A stretch of 64,000 nucleotides of DNA, taken from NCBI RefSeq assembly GCF_000350225.1, contig NW_005179091.1, positions 62,001 through 126,000 on the forward strand. Direction: 5' to 3'. A program made the position numbers and the translations under genes. This document shows, piece after piece, positions 42,885 to 54,200 of this stretch. This stretch comes from Chondrus crispus. Taxonomy: Eukaryota > Rhodophyta > Florideophyceae > Gigartinales > Gigartinaceae. Position 1 is the stretch's first letter. The number at the start of each line of letters is the position of its first letter. Below the pieces are notes generated by a model. That model made no database searches. It was not told the DNA's origin and was given only the letters and a program-made list of their open reading frames with translations.

Positions 42885-43467
42885 TAGGGAGCGCGCGCGT
42901 GTACCGATCGGTCGTGGCGTAGCGTACGTGTACAGTAGCACACGTGTAGTCTGTGCGGTGGTCTACGGGTATTACGCGTGTACAGTAGCACACGAGCGGT
43001 CCGTGCGGTAGTTCGTAGCTATTAAGCGTGTACGGCAACGCACACGTCTAGTGGCAGCATCCGCGCGGTAGTTAGTAATTCTGGCACTAGCATTTTGTTT
43101 GTGTACACTACCCCACACGCCCTACGCGGTAGGTACTGTACTGGCAAAGGTGTCCGAGGCATCCCCCTGAGGGGTTAAGACCTGACACCCGTCCCCACTA
43201 GTAAACTGGGGCAAGCTTGCCCACGCCCCTTTCGCGCCTAATCTACGACCACTCGGTAGTTTATTCGCGCGCTGTCTTCTAACCTGTTACCGGTTGCCTC
43301 CGTATACGCATCACCGAGCGACTGCGCGTTACCGGACAGTGAGCCACTTCCTTTTCGCGAGTTCGTCCGTACCGGGTTAATTAGCTCCCTGTGTGTCTGC
43401 GTCGCGTGCTCCCTCGGTGAAACTTCCACCTCTCTCTCAAACCAAGGCAGAGGGGATTTATTCCACA
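42885..43467 (-). repeat. LTR-G2, putative 5' LTR of element G
   Basis: 583 bp, same orientation as LTR-G1; on the minus strand it starts TGTGGAATAAATCCCC and ends CTCCCTA. It is clearly diverged from G1 by many substitutions, so the element is old. It contains the same GTGTACAGTAGCACAC tandem core. Confidence 0.7.
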
Positions 43468-44567
43468 AAGCGCACGTACTAAACGAGCAAGCAGAAGACA
43501 TTGATGGGCCTCTTCCCTTTGGTACGAATGCTGAGCTTGCGCCAGTGTACGAAAGGGTCCTGTCGGCTACAGAGAGATATATCATATCAACTAGGCCCTG
43601 AACTGAGCATATTGAGCCCAGTTCAGGGCCTAGTTGATATCCCAAAATGAAGATCCGAAGGCTGGAGAGATGGAAAAAAGTTCGAGGAGGAAGCTTGTGG
43701 CCAGATCCAAGACATCGCGAAAGCGCAGAAGCGTGAATCTGTATTCAAGTGATGGGTTCGAAACTTCCAGTGCTCAAGAGTGAGCGTGGTCAACGTGCTT
43801 GTGGAAGGTTCAAGTGGGATGGCGGCAGACCGCAGCTATTCTACCTGAATAATCCAGAAGAAGTTGACTTCTCGGGCCTAAGCCCAAGAGAGAAGACAGA
43901 CAAAGGAAAACCTTCCAGGGCAGGTCACTCTCTGACTGAACGAATAGATGGACGCATGGGCGGGCCGCAAGTAGCCTACAAGAAGAGTTGCAATAGGGCT
44001 CTGCTACGAAGCAAGGTTGAGGTTAGCATTCGTTGTGCTCTTACACAAACATGAAAAGGATATGGTTAACTTCTGTCCAGATGGGTCTTGTTCTGTGTGC
44101 AATTTTGGAGGCTGGTGCAAATGCGTCGGCAATCACTTGAAATACACTCGCGAGGATCACAGTAGTTATGGCTGGGTGCTCTAATGTATTCTACTCGGTG
44201 TTACTCTTGTTAAAATGTATGGCTTATGTCTATGATATGTATTCCTAGCTATTGTAGTCTAGGAATGTTAGCGAACACCACTGTTGTGAGTGGTAAGCGC
44301 TGCGTCTGCAGTTCTATAAAAGGAAATCTATTCCGTTTCTAGATAGAGACAGAATAGATTATTCTGATGGAAGCAAAGAAAGCACCTAGTTGTCCCCAAG
44401 TGCAGGTAAAGTTTGATTTACGAGTAACCTGATCACCTGGTCCGTGGGCACGAGCACGATTTCATCGAAGAGTACTGCGTGTTCTTCAAACGTAAGAATC
44501 CCACAAAACAAGAGAACCACATGAAACGAAACGGGCCGATTGGCATAGGAGCCCATTTGCTACACTT
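43468..44567. other. Region without recognisable gene
   Basis: Holds a 22-bp-arm hairpin at 43584-43640. A 101-codon open frame at 43749-44054 has no recognisable motif and no supported function. The last four bases (ACTT, 44564-44567) are the target duplication of Gypsy-H. Confidence 0.5.
43584..43640. repeat. Perfect 22-bp inverted repeat with 13-nt loop
   Basis: ATATCAACTAGGCCCTGAAC-type arm at 43584-43605 pairs without mismatch with 43619-43640. The loop is 13 nt. Confidence 0.92.
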
Positions 44568-44803
44568 TGTAGACAGTGTACCTCCGCGCCGGCGGAAATT
44601 GAAAGATGATGACTCAACGACCTCCGCCTCCCTCTGTCGAGACGGGGAGGCAAGAGTGTTTATGTAGTAAACGAAGTGCTAACGAGCTAGCCTCGGTAGC
44701 ACACGCAGTAAAACACAACACGACATAACTCTGCTTATGGGTACAGTAGAAACCTTCTTTCCGCAACAGAAGATGTTGCCATTTATGGCAACCAGCATCC
44801 ACA
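44568..44803 (-). repeat. 3' LTR of Gypsy-H
   Basis: 236-bp LTR; minus-strand ends are TGTGGATGC ... GTCTACA. Preceded (minus sense) by GCATGGGGCAG as polypurine tract. Flanked outside by ACTT, matched at 49823-49826. It differs from the 5' LTR by about two substitutions and one 10-bp unit. Confidence 0.93.
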
Positions 44804-44841
44804 CTGCCCCATGCAAGCACGCATGAAGTCGGTTGGTTGCA

Positions 44842-47800
44842 TCAATCCGAGATGCCGAGTTGAGAAAGTGCCTTTGCAGCGACTTTCGTATTGTCGGAGG
44901 TGCGGAGAAAGGTTGAAACGCGGTCAGGAATATCTGTGAAGAGCTCTTGTAGAGGCTGCCAAGTCCAGTCGGTACGATCCGGTTGCCCCAGCCACTGCAC
45001 CTGCACGAAAATTCCATCATTGGCCTCGCCGATATCCAACAACTTATCCACCATTTCAAATCGGGTCTCGAGGTGCTCAGCCTGCTTCAATAGCTTCTCA
45101 GAGACTGTAGCACCGTCGAGGGCGGCGCGATACTTGGGCAAGCGACCTGCATGCACAATGTCTACAGGACCGCCGGACAAGGTAGATACCTCGTAAACCA
45201 TGTCACTAATAACGCGCGTGATGCGGCGCGGACCTGTGCAGCGAAAGGTGAGCTTGTGCCCACGGTCCTGTGCGCGCCTGACAACCACGAAATCCCCAAC
45301 CTCAAAGTTCGGCACGATCAAGTTTGTTCTCTTGTTATGATGCTGTATCTGACGCTCTCTATTCCGTGTGACCTTGTGATTGACGTCCTTGTGTATCGCA
45401 TCAATAGAATGTTGGAGTAACGAGATATTGATGAGCTGTCGTACACGGACTTGTCCGAGAGTAAGAGGATTACTGCCGTCGGGGCGCTGAACAGACAGCG
45501 TAGACCGATTCGGACGAATTCCAGTCATGACTTCGAGTGGTGTGCGGAAAGTCCCATCTTTCCTTTTCCCTAGACGCTTTAAAGGGGCCTCATTTAGCGC
45601 AGACATAACAGTCTCGATGACCAAAGGCCAATCGTGTGAGCCTAGCTTGAGTTCGGAGAGCAGGGCTGTGCACGCAGCGCGGACATGCCTCATGCATACT
45701 TCAACGGTCCCATTAACCCATGGAGAGTAGGCCACAGTAAACTGATGCCTGATTTTATGCAGTCGTGCCAGCGCGTCCATCACCTTGTTCTTAAAGTGCG
45801 ATCCATGGTCCGACACCCAGTAGTAGGGCGGAGTGAAGACCCTTATCCAGCGGGCGACCTCTTGAGCCGCAGTATTTGCGTCCGCGGCCACACAGGGACA
45901 AATCCATAGATAGGTGGAGAGGTCATCCGTCAAAATGAGCGAATACTTCAGACCGTCAGTGCCGACACCCATGAAGAGGAAGTCGAAGTGCAAGACTTCG
46001 TTTGGGGATGAGCCGTGTAGCGTAAGAGCCAGAGGGCGGGGGATACGTTGGCTGGTTTTCGCCACAATGCAATGAAGGCAACTAGGGACAAACTCTTTGA
46101 CGTCGCATTCCATGTCATCCCATATGTACACCTCCGCAAGCGTGCTTAAGGTGGACTCTATTCCCCTGTGCCCAGCTGTATCGCAGTGCGAAATCACTAG
46201 CAACTTGAACTGGAGCTCGACATTGTCAGGGGCAATCCATATGCGCCCGTCGCGGCGCAAAAGCCCATCAGCACCCAGAGTTAAATTCTCAGGATGCGGC
46301 AGTGCTTGTTGTTGAGACTGACGCACGGATTCTTCAGTTAGCCACATGAAATCTGCGTCATGAGGGGACGAGACTAGGTCCTGCTGTTGCAAGGTGCTAC
46401 TGATTCGGCGTACCATATGGCGCTTTCCACGATATCGCGCAAACCAACGCGTCATCATGTCGGCAGCAATGTTCCGATCCCCGTCTACATGTTCGATAGT
46501 ATACATGAATCTGGAGAGATAGAGAGCCCACCGATGTACCTTATTGATAATGTGTCGACCGAGAGTGGGTCGCAGCGCGGTGGGGTTGAACACAAATAAC
46601 AAATTGCGGTGATCAGTAAACAAATGAATGTCTTCCTCACAGGCCAACATGTAATCCATCTTTTCGAAAGCTTGGTACACCGCAAAGGCCTCGCGTTCGA
46701 AGGTACTCCAGTGTTGCTGTGTCTGGTTAAAGGAGGATCCAAGGAATGCCAGCGGTTGGTGCATTTGGTCCTCCAGCGGCCGGGTCATGCAGGATGACTC
46801 GCACTGAGTAATGACGTAAGCCCAATGCTCATCGGATGCGTCGGTGTATATACAGAGCGTCTTTGACTGGTCCCTGTGCGCGAGCTTGACGGCCTGCCGC
46901 AGCTGCTCCTGCAGCTGCTCGAAGGCATCAATGTGAATGCTGCCCCATGAGATATCCTTAAGTTGAATGTTCTGGACTGAGCGCGACGTACGCTTGCCCG
47001 ATATTTCGTAGGCCTTTTCCAATAGCTCCCTCAAAGGCGTGACGCGGGAAGCATTGTCTGGAAGGTACATTGACATCCATTGGAGGCAGTTGATAAATTG
47101 GGAGAGCTCGGCGGCTGTAACTGGATGCGAAGCATTTTTCAGACCGCTTAGTCGGCGAGGGTCACAGCGAACCCCGTCTCCATCAATGATATAGCCACAC
47201 CAGTGTAGAGTGGTGTCGAAAAGAGTAGTCTTCTTGGCGGACACCTTAAGGTTCTGGTCGCGGCAGATCTGGAAGAAGGTGCGAAGATGCGCAATGAGAG
47301 TACCTTCGGTACCGGCGTGGACTGCGAAGTCGTCCAACCAGGCCTTAACTGCTTGTTCCATGGACTGAAAGCAGGGCTGTACACGAGACTGGAAGTTTTG
47401 TACGGCATTCATTGCCCCTTGAAGCGTGCGCGTGGGCTGGTACACACCAGCCGGAGTGAGAAAACTGTGATACTGCCGACTCTCGGCTGCCAATGGCATC
47501 TGCCAGTATCCAGCACAGAAATAGATGCTTGAGAAGCAGCGACTGCCGGCGAAATCCATAAGCTCCGAGTTCAAATGCGGCACAGGCCAAGCCATTGCCT
47601 GCGTGCACTGATTAACTCTTCTGAGGTCGAATGTCAGCCTGTATTTCACTGTACCAGGCTTAGGCACCAGGAGGGGGGGCGAGGCCCACTCAGCATGCGC
47701 ATTGGGAACCGCCATGCCATATTCGACTAGTTTTGCCATCAAACGCTTCATGTAGTCGCGTTGGTCGGCAGGATAGCGTCGGGCCTTGGCGAGATGAGGC

Positions 47801-49488
47801 ATAGAGCCAGGCTTGATGCTCACTACCATTGGTTCCACATCGGCCGCGGGGCCGGGGCCCAGCCGGACGCGAAAGACGTCACGGAACTCGCGAAGCAATT
47901 CTTCCAACAGCTGAAGTCTCGTGGAGCTGACCCCATTCACAGAAGCTTCGTCCAACATTTTCTGGAAGGCTTTCGAAAGATCTTCAGGTGTGTCCTTACC
48001 AATCTCAGTTTGCTGCTCACAGAGGCCTTCGTCGATTGAATCGACGCCGCGGTCAGAGTGGAACAGACCGGATGAAAGGATGCGAGCAACAGAGCCGTCC
48101 CTGTAGTCACCGTCTAGCATCTTTGAGCCGTCGACCTCTCCGCCGTAACGATCGCATGCAGCCTCCAGCATCTTTTTGGTATCGAGCCCGAGGGCTTCTT
48201 GAATGGGACGACCAATCAGGGGCTCGTCAACCGGGTTCACTGAAACAAACCAGCGGAGGTTCCGAATTAAAAGGGACTTTCCATGACGGATAAGAAGCTC
48301 AGTGTCGAGCGTGACCTCCCTGTCACATGTTATGTACAGTTCTGACGCGGCCAGACCGAATTCCCTAGGAGTGTGTAGCATCCGCATTTGCATCTCAGCA
48401 CGCTGCTGAAGCAACTCACTGAATACAGTCTGTGGCATGAGGTTGATATCCGAACCGCCGTCAGCACAGAGCCGAGACGAGACAGTGCCGGCAAATTGAA
48501 CACCCATCTGCGTAGAATTGATGGAGGAAGCATCAGGTCCGTTGTCCACAAAACGCTTGTCATTTTTCCGACGCTTATCCCGCACGAAATCGGCGATTAG
48601 TTTCTTCGCCTGATCGTCGTTAGTGTTTGGACAATTTCGAACACCGCCTTTATGGCGGACACCCTTCTTCTTACAATCCGCGTTCAGGCACGGAAGTTCC
48701 TTCTCTGAACTCCCAGTGCCCTTGCCAGATTTGAGGTTACCTGGCTTATTCTTGCTTGAGCCTCTTCCTAGGGACGAACCTGACTTGGTACCATCCTCTT
48801 GCTTACCTCTGCTCGAAGGAGCTAGTACCTTGTACTGTATAATGGCTTCTTTACAAAGAAGCGAGACATACTCATTGACTTTTTTCTTCAGTCCCGCCTG
48901 GAACTCAAGATGCGCAGCCATAGCAGCTTTGAGGTGTGTAGGATAGACATGCTCCTGAATGAGTTTTACAGTCTTTTCCGGGTTGCTTTCCTTGAAGTTC
49001 CCGTAGCCTACACCATCTAGTCTCTCGAAGATCTCATGAACAAACTGCAAGACACGCGCCTCCGGGTCTGAGATCGACATTGGCATCTTAACTCCACGAA
49101 GCGCACCACGAATCACCGTCGGGTTCACATTCTTCTGGGAGGCCCTTGACAAGAGTCCCTCAACCCATGTCTGAATGTGGTCGGTAGTAAGATCAGCCAA
49201 AGCAACGTCGGCTGCCACATCATTTAGACGGCCAAGTCCGTGCATTGTTTTCAGTAAACTGCGATCGACAGAGACCTTGAAGGACGCCACAGTCATATTT
49301 GGGACTTCCTTCTGTTTTTCAAGTACTTCGTCCACGTAGCGCTCCCTCTCCTTCAGAAAAGCAGCAACCTTCTGTGGGTCTACGCTTCTCAAGACTGGGT
49401 GCTGAACTGGAGCAAACAGCGCGCCTGAGGCGCCGAACGTAGATGTGTCGTCGCTCGACCCGGCTCCACTTCGTGTGGTTGGCGACAT
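44842..49488 (-). CDS. Gypsy-H Gag-Pol polyprotein with chromodomain, intact (1548 aa)
   Basis: Ty3/Gypsy order in a single frame. Gag ~1-310 ends in a Cys/His-poor basic linker. Protease-like ADGGSDINLMP is at ~343, with Gly where Ser/Thr is usual after Asp. RT ~600-790 has AWLDDF at ~718, with Trp for the usual Tyr. RNase H (YTDASDEHWAYV) is at ~880. Integrase HHCC ~1100-1136 and core FDFLFMG, WVSDHGSHF, VNGTVEV (~1167, 1225, 1262). A C-terminal chromodomain (~1475-1515: VQWLGQPDRTDWTWQPL) marks a chromovirus; such domains usually guide integration to chromatin. The first ATG downstream of the LTR (MSPTTRSG) is used because the longer frame starts in the LTR. Likely recent and possibly active, apart from the two odd motifs. 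Confidence 0.93.
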   Translation of the reverse strand: MSPTTRSGAGSSDDTSTFGASGALFAPVQHPVLRSVDPQKVAAFLKERERYVDEVLEKQKEVPNMTVASFKVSVDRSLLKTMHGLGRLNDVAADVALADLTTDHIQTWVEGLLSRASQKNVNPTVIRGALRGVKMPMSISDPEARVLQFVHEIFERLDGVGYGNFKESNPEKTVKLIQEHVYPTHLKAAMAAHLEFQAGLKKKVNEYVSLLCKEAIIQYKVLAPSSRGKQEDGTKSGSSLGRGSSKNKPGNLKSGKGTGSSEKELPCLNADCKKKGVRHKGGVRNCPNTNDDQAKKLIADFVRDKRRKNDKRFVDNGPDASSINSTQMGVQFAGTVSSRLCADGGSDINLMPQTVFSELLQQRAEMQMRMLHTPREFGLAASELYITCDREVTLDTELLIRHGKSLLIRNLRWFVSVNPVDEPLIGRPIQEALGLDTKKMLEAACDRYGGEVDGSKMLDGDYRDGSVARILSSGLFHSDRGVDSIDEGLCEQQTEIGKDTPEDLSKAFQKMLDEASVNGVSSTRLQLLEELLREFRDVFRVRLGPGPAADVEPMVVSIKPGSMPHLAKARRYPADQRDYMKRLMAKLVEYGMAVPNAHAEWASPPLLVPKPGTVKYRLTFDLRRVNQCTQAMAWPVPHLNSELMDFAGSRCFSSIYFCAGYWQMPLAAESRQYHSFLTPAGVYQPTRTLQGAMNAVQNFQSRVQPCFQSMEQAVKAWLDDFAVHAGTEGTLIAHLRTFFQICRDQNLKVSAKKTTLFDTTLHWCGYIIDGDGVRCDPRRLSGLKNASHPVTAAELSQFINCLQWMSMYLPDNASRVTPLRELLEKAYEISGKRTSRSVQNIQLKDISWGSIHIDAFEQLQEQLRQAVKLAHRDQSKTLCIYTDASDEHWAYVITQCESSCMTRPLEDQMHQPLAFLGSSFNQTQQHWSTFEREAFAVYQAFEKMDYMLACEEDIHLFTDHRNLLFVFNPTALRPTLGRHIINKVHRWALYLSRFMYTIEHVDGDRNIAADMMTRWFARYRGKRHMVRRISSTLQQQDLVSSPHDADFMWLTEESVRQSQQQALPHPENLTLGADGLLRRDGRIWIAPDNVELQFKLLVISHCDTAGHRGIESTLSTLAEVYIWDDMECDVKEFVPSCLHCIVAKTSQRIPRPLALTLHGSSPNEVLHFDFLFMGVGTDGLKYSLILTDDLSTYLWICPCVAADANTAAQEVARWIRVFTPPYYWVSDHGSHFKNKVMDALARLHKIRHQFTVAYSPWVNGTVEVCMRHVRAACTALLSELKLGSHDWPLVIETVMSALNEAPLKRLGKRKDGTFRTPLEVMTGIRPNRSTLSVQRPDGSNPLTLGQVRVRQLINISLLQHSIDAIHKDVNHKVTRNRERQIQHHNKRTNLIVPNFEVGDFVVVRRAQDRGHKLTFRCTGPRRITRVISDMVYEVSTLSGGPVDIVHAGRLPKYRAALDGATVSEKLLKQAEHLETRFEMVDKLLDIGEANDGIFVQVQWLGQPDRTDWTWQPLQELFTDIPDRVSTFLRTSDNTKVAAKALSQLGISD

Positions 49489-49576
49489 GGTAGCACGACA
49501 GGAGAGGCGGACCAACAACGAACCGAACAACCGACGTGGAGAAAAGAATGTCCCCCTGCAGGTGAACAGAAATTTC

Positions 49577-49822
49577 TGTAGACAGTGTACCTCCGCGCCG
49601 GCGGAAATTGAAAGATGATGACTCAACGACCTCTGCCTCCCTCTGTCGAGACGGGGAGGCAAGAGTGTTTATGTAGTAAACGAAGTGCTAACGAGCTAGC
49701 CTCGGTAGCACACGGTAGCACACGCAGTAAAACACAACACGACATAACTCCGCTTATGGGTACAGTAGAAACCTTCTTTCCGCAACAGAAGATGTTGCCA
49801 TTTATGGCAACCAGCATCCACA
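49577..49822 (-). repeat. 5' LTR of Gypsy-H
   Basis: 246-bp LTR, the same as 44568-44803 plus a 10-bp direct duplication (GGTAGCACAC). Outer flank ACTT (49823-49826) completes a 4-bp target duplication. The sequence just inside (GAAATTTCTGTTCACC, minus) does not begin with TGG; primer not identified. Confidence 0.93.
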
Positions 49823-49826
49823 ACTT

Positions 49827-50997
49827 CAAAGCTCTAGGAATCTACTAAGGCATCAAGGTTGCCTCCCATTTCCGGGGCATCATCAAATATATATTGTCAG
49901 ACAAGGTCTTGAAGGATCGGATCATTCGAGAACCACTATCATCTGCAAGTAGACCGCTCAAACGCTGTCACGGCACGTGCAAGGAATAAGGAAACCGCTC
50001 TTCCTCTCCCCGACCACATGAGTGATGCTCTGCACTCGTCGGCTGATCTTGTCCAGTGTAGCAACTTGTGGGCTTTGGAGCCGCGACGGGACGTGTAGCG
50101 GAAAAGAGGTGATGGTAGTGGTGCGAGTGGGAGTTGGATACGCGCCTCAGAGGTTAACTTCTCCTTCCGAGGTCTGCCTTTACTGACGTGTAGCCGCGCT
50201 TATATAATAACTGCGGCAGCTGTGCGAGCGAAGATATTTAGCGTCGCCTGTCAGCCGGAATTAAAAAGACAGAGGCTCAGGCCCGGAAGCGCAATTGCGC
50301 TTCAAAGACGCGGGAGCGCCCGGACCGACGGGCCGGGGATGCTCTTTGCGCTATCGAAGACACCATTGCCAAGTGCGAAGATATTTCCGCTCGATGTCCC
50401 GCGTCGCTCGTTGGCCTTCGAATTGAGCCGCTCCGTCCCTCGAACCGAATTCCCTAGCGGGCTTTCCTTCGCTGCTCGATAAGTCCGTATTCGCCCGTTT
50501 AGTGGCTACACCAGACATACCATCCGAGCTCGACACGCTTCAGAAAGTCATCAAGGAAATACCGCGTACGTCGCAAACCAAGAAGCCGAGTCTCGGACCA
50601 TAGCCCAAGTCTAAGAGGACGAAGGCACGAGCGCTACTGTAGAAGAATCGGGCCCATTTGTAAATGCAGAAGCTGCATTACGGATCATCACAGCTTCGTT
50701 CCTCAAAGAGCAAGGGGGGTAATGGTCATCTGTCGTAGTTTGATGTTGTAGTGAGCAGCAATACCAGTCAACTGTCTTAGTTTGATTAAGCAATGATTAA
50801 GAACGTAATGCTAAACTTTCCCGGAGTAATGGAGACCGTAGGTTCCATTGCATGTCACTGTAGAGGGAGTAGATAAGTCCCAAGGTGCTCACCGGGAAAG
50901 TAAACTCGGCACCACTCTACCACTTGTCAGATAAGAACGCAACTTGCATTGCATCAAGGTTTACACATCGCCCCGCTGAAGAAACCAGCACCTCCGG
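49827..50997. other. Region without recognisable gene
   Basis: No motif-bearing frame. The final part (50917-50997) lies just before the chromodomain relic and may be the decayed end of an integrase, but I cannot align it. Confidence 0.4.
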
Positions 50998-51225
50998 ATG
51001 TGGATGAACGTTGCCCTCCGCGCGACCCCACAGGACACGAACACAAACACCGACTTTGCGTTCGACAAGATCGTGGATCATAACCTCACAGATCGCACGA
51101 CTAGGTACCGAGTGCGTTGGATGGGGTACGGGCCCGCAAACGACTCGTGGGAGCCACAGAATAATGTCCCGTTCAACGGCGTTTCGCGCTATCATAGCGC
51201 ACAAGGATTACTTTCACTACAGTAA
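50998..51225 (+). pseudogene. Chromovirus chromodomain relic
   Basis: 75-codon frame containing FAFDKIVDHNLTDRTTRYRV, then RWMGYGPANDSWEP, the core of a retroelement chromodomain, ending shortly after at a stop. No integrase or RT frame remains upstream. It differs from the Gypsy-H chromodomain, so it marks another chromovirus lineage. Confidence 0.8.
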
Positions 51226-54200
51226 CCTTCTACCCGGGCCTACTGCGGGACGCCCTCCTAGGGGCGCCCGCTGCTGAAAATGGGGGAGGCTTTTGTGTTT
51301 CTGCGCGTCGGACAAAGCGTCGCAAGCTGCACAACTTTAATTGTAAACGAAGAAGATGCAGGAAAACCGCGCTTAATAGTAGTGCTACTCGGGAAGATTG
51401 CCCTGCATCGGACCAGAAGGATTAGAGAGCGAACGCTGTCATCGGCATCTGGGGAAGGAAGCAAGGGCCTGACACAGCGTATACCGGCCACAATCGCTGG
51501 AGCATGAGCCCCAGTCACGATGGGGTGAGGCATGCTCAGCGAGGTTGTCATGCGCGCGGAACGCCCGAGCACGACGCCTTCGGAAACGTTGCTTGTCAGA
51601 GCCTGACCCGCAGTGACGGCACCCCTTCTACTTCTAACATGCGGAGGTCGCATGCAAGAGTCCCCTGTCCGCCAGATTTGCCCGGCGGAACCTCAACAAT
51701 GCCACCCGCCATCACATCGGACACGACGGGAGACGACACGGTAGTCTCCGTAAAAGGACCGCCAGGTGAGGGGACCCTCATGCTTCGGGGCGAACTGGGA
51801 GAGTGTCGGACACTGGCAATCTAGCCGCTTGCTGTTTTTTCTTGTCTTCAGCTTGCCCCCCTAGAGAAGAGCCCATTTATCGAGCGACCTTACGAGGAGG
51901 GCCCTCGTTGGCACCGTTGTTGTACTCGCGGACCACGGCGACGGTCGAGAGGACGACGGAGGGCTGATGCTTCAGCGCGTGATCTTGTCAGCGCGTGACA
52001 TCACGCCCGCACGGATGTTCCCGCAAGCTCGGACGACGCAATTTGTCCCCGATGCAAAGGTCGTCCGTCATTCGGACCAGCTTCCGGTCGGCGGCACCGG
52101 CCAGGCGACGTTTCACGCCTTACCGCGCACCGAAGTTGCTTCGCAGGGGAACTTCGCTAGAGGAAATCTCCTTCGTGGCGCCCGTTGTAGATGCGCTTCC
52201 TGCGGAAGGTCACACCAATCGTCAAAGAGACGGTTGCCCCGCGAGCCGGATCCAATCAGGTCGCCATATTGGTCCTCATCTAGGTACATGTCATCGCCTT
52301 GACCAGTCTCACATTTCTCTGCGCCAAATGGGACGCGGTCACAGCCTGCGTGGGCGGAGGTGAGGCGATCGATGTATTCCGGGAGGTCCCGTTGTAGAGC
52401 GGGAACAGCTGATCACTTCACCAATTTGACCTCGCAGACAACCGCGTTCGCTTCTGGTATGGCATGCATCACATTCCAAGCCGGGTGCGTGGATTTTGCA
52501 TTCGCGGACAACCCGCACGCCCGCCCAGTACGTGACGAGCTCCGGAGTGCGTGCCTTTAGGCACCAAGGGGCCTCATGCTCCGCCCAGCAAAACGGGCAC
52601 TCGAGATATCACGTTGGGACGTGCAAACTGGCGACGACGACGGCCTTTCGATTCTTTGCGGCAACGAGTGTCCTACGGTCGTGACGCATCTTATGTTCAA
52701 ACATCGCCCAGGAAGACGGCGTGGTAACCAATCGCACCGTTGCAAGCCCGTGCGGCGAAGCATCCGCCGGCGGAGAATCCTCCTGTCTGGGGAGGATGCT
52801 AGGAATGGAATACAGCAGCAAGCAGGGATGTGCCCCCCATATCGCGAATTTTACTCCGAGAACAGCCTTGCAACGGCGATTACGTATGCGGATTCCTCAG
52901 CCCAGCGAGAATAGGCCACGTCCAAGCGAAGTAACGCTGACATTCAGTGACTCAGTCCCGTAAAACGAAGACGACGCGCAACTATCTCGCGCCACGTGCC
53001 TTCCCCGCCACACGGACCTATTCCTTTAATTCCCAAGACTGGCACACGACTAAATGTCTAGAGGAGCAACGGTATCTAAACGAATCACGTGTACGGTAGG
53101 TAGGGCATGTACGTCAGCGATTTTGTTGCCGAGGTGTACAGTGCCTTTAACCTTAATTGAATGCCTGATTTCAGTTACATTCATGAGGATTCTCAGCATT
53201 TGGTTGCAGTTGATGGTTGTTCTTATCAAGGTGTTAAGAAACCGCCCTTACGGTACCAAAAATGAGGTTCCCCATCTCGTGGACGACTATTGGTTGCATA
53301 TATCAAGGAATTGCTCATAGAGGGTCTCTTATGTCAAGGGTTCACTGTAGAAACAGGAATTGTGTGGCCACTTGAAGAGACCTAATGGGATGATGGGAGG
53401 ATTTTTAATACGTGGGGCATGGCGCACCGGTACATGCAAGTTCTCGCTACAAAAGAGTTTTACCATATTCTAAGGTTGTCCGTGAAGTCACGAAAATGCG
53501 TGTTTCGGCGGCGTATTTGCTCATATTTTCTAAACGCAAAAATTTCGGACAACGCGTTTGGCAAAACTCACAGCATACCGAAAACTCGGGGCATGTGAGT
53601 TTTCCACGAGTTTCACATCCGCCTGATCACAGCAGTGCCGGATCGAACCGTCATGAAGAAAAACGAAGTGGGTCTTCCGTTCTTTTCACCAGCACAAACG
53701 AGTCTCAGACTGCACGGGTCGTATCGATATGCGTCATGGACGCCCCTATCGCTTCATCTGCGCAGAGTCCACCAACGATTGAAAGCGCGACAGGATCTGC
53801 CACAGATGCAGCCGAAGCAACCGCGAAAGATAGACAAGTAGAAGCTTCTAAAAAAGCGGTCTTCTCCAAACGGCCCCCCTCAGCCTGTTAAGAAGACGAA
53901 ACACATCGCCCTTTCGACTGAGAACCTTTCTGTCCTTGTGGCTAGCTACAATATTGGCTTCAGCGAGTACTCGCGCAGGTGCACGTGATCCTTCGGGCGG
54001 CACAACGATGTACCAAACTTGCGTTTGTTGCCGGCAGGCAAGCTGCCGGGGGTCAGTCCGCAAAACCCGTGGCAGAAATTTTCAATCTCGGGTTTACTTT
54101 ACGTCCAGCGATTTTGTGGGCAAATGAAAAAAAAAAGACAGCGCGTTATTTTACGGACAACCGTGTACTGTACGATGAAGGGAACTGAGAGAGAATTTCT

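Noticed and set aside
53412-53891. 159-codon frame with a Ser/Thr/Ala-rich tail
   Set aside because: Low-complexity translation, no recognised domain, no promoter or conservation information.
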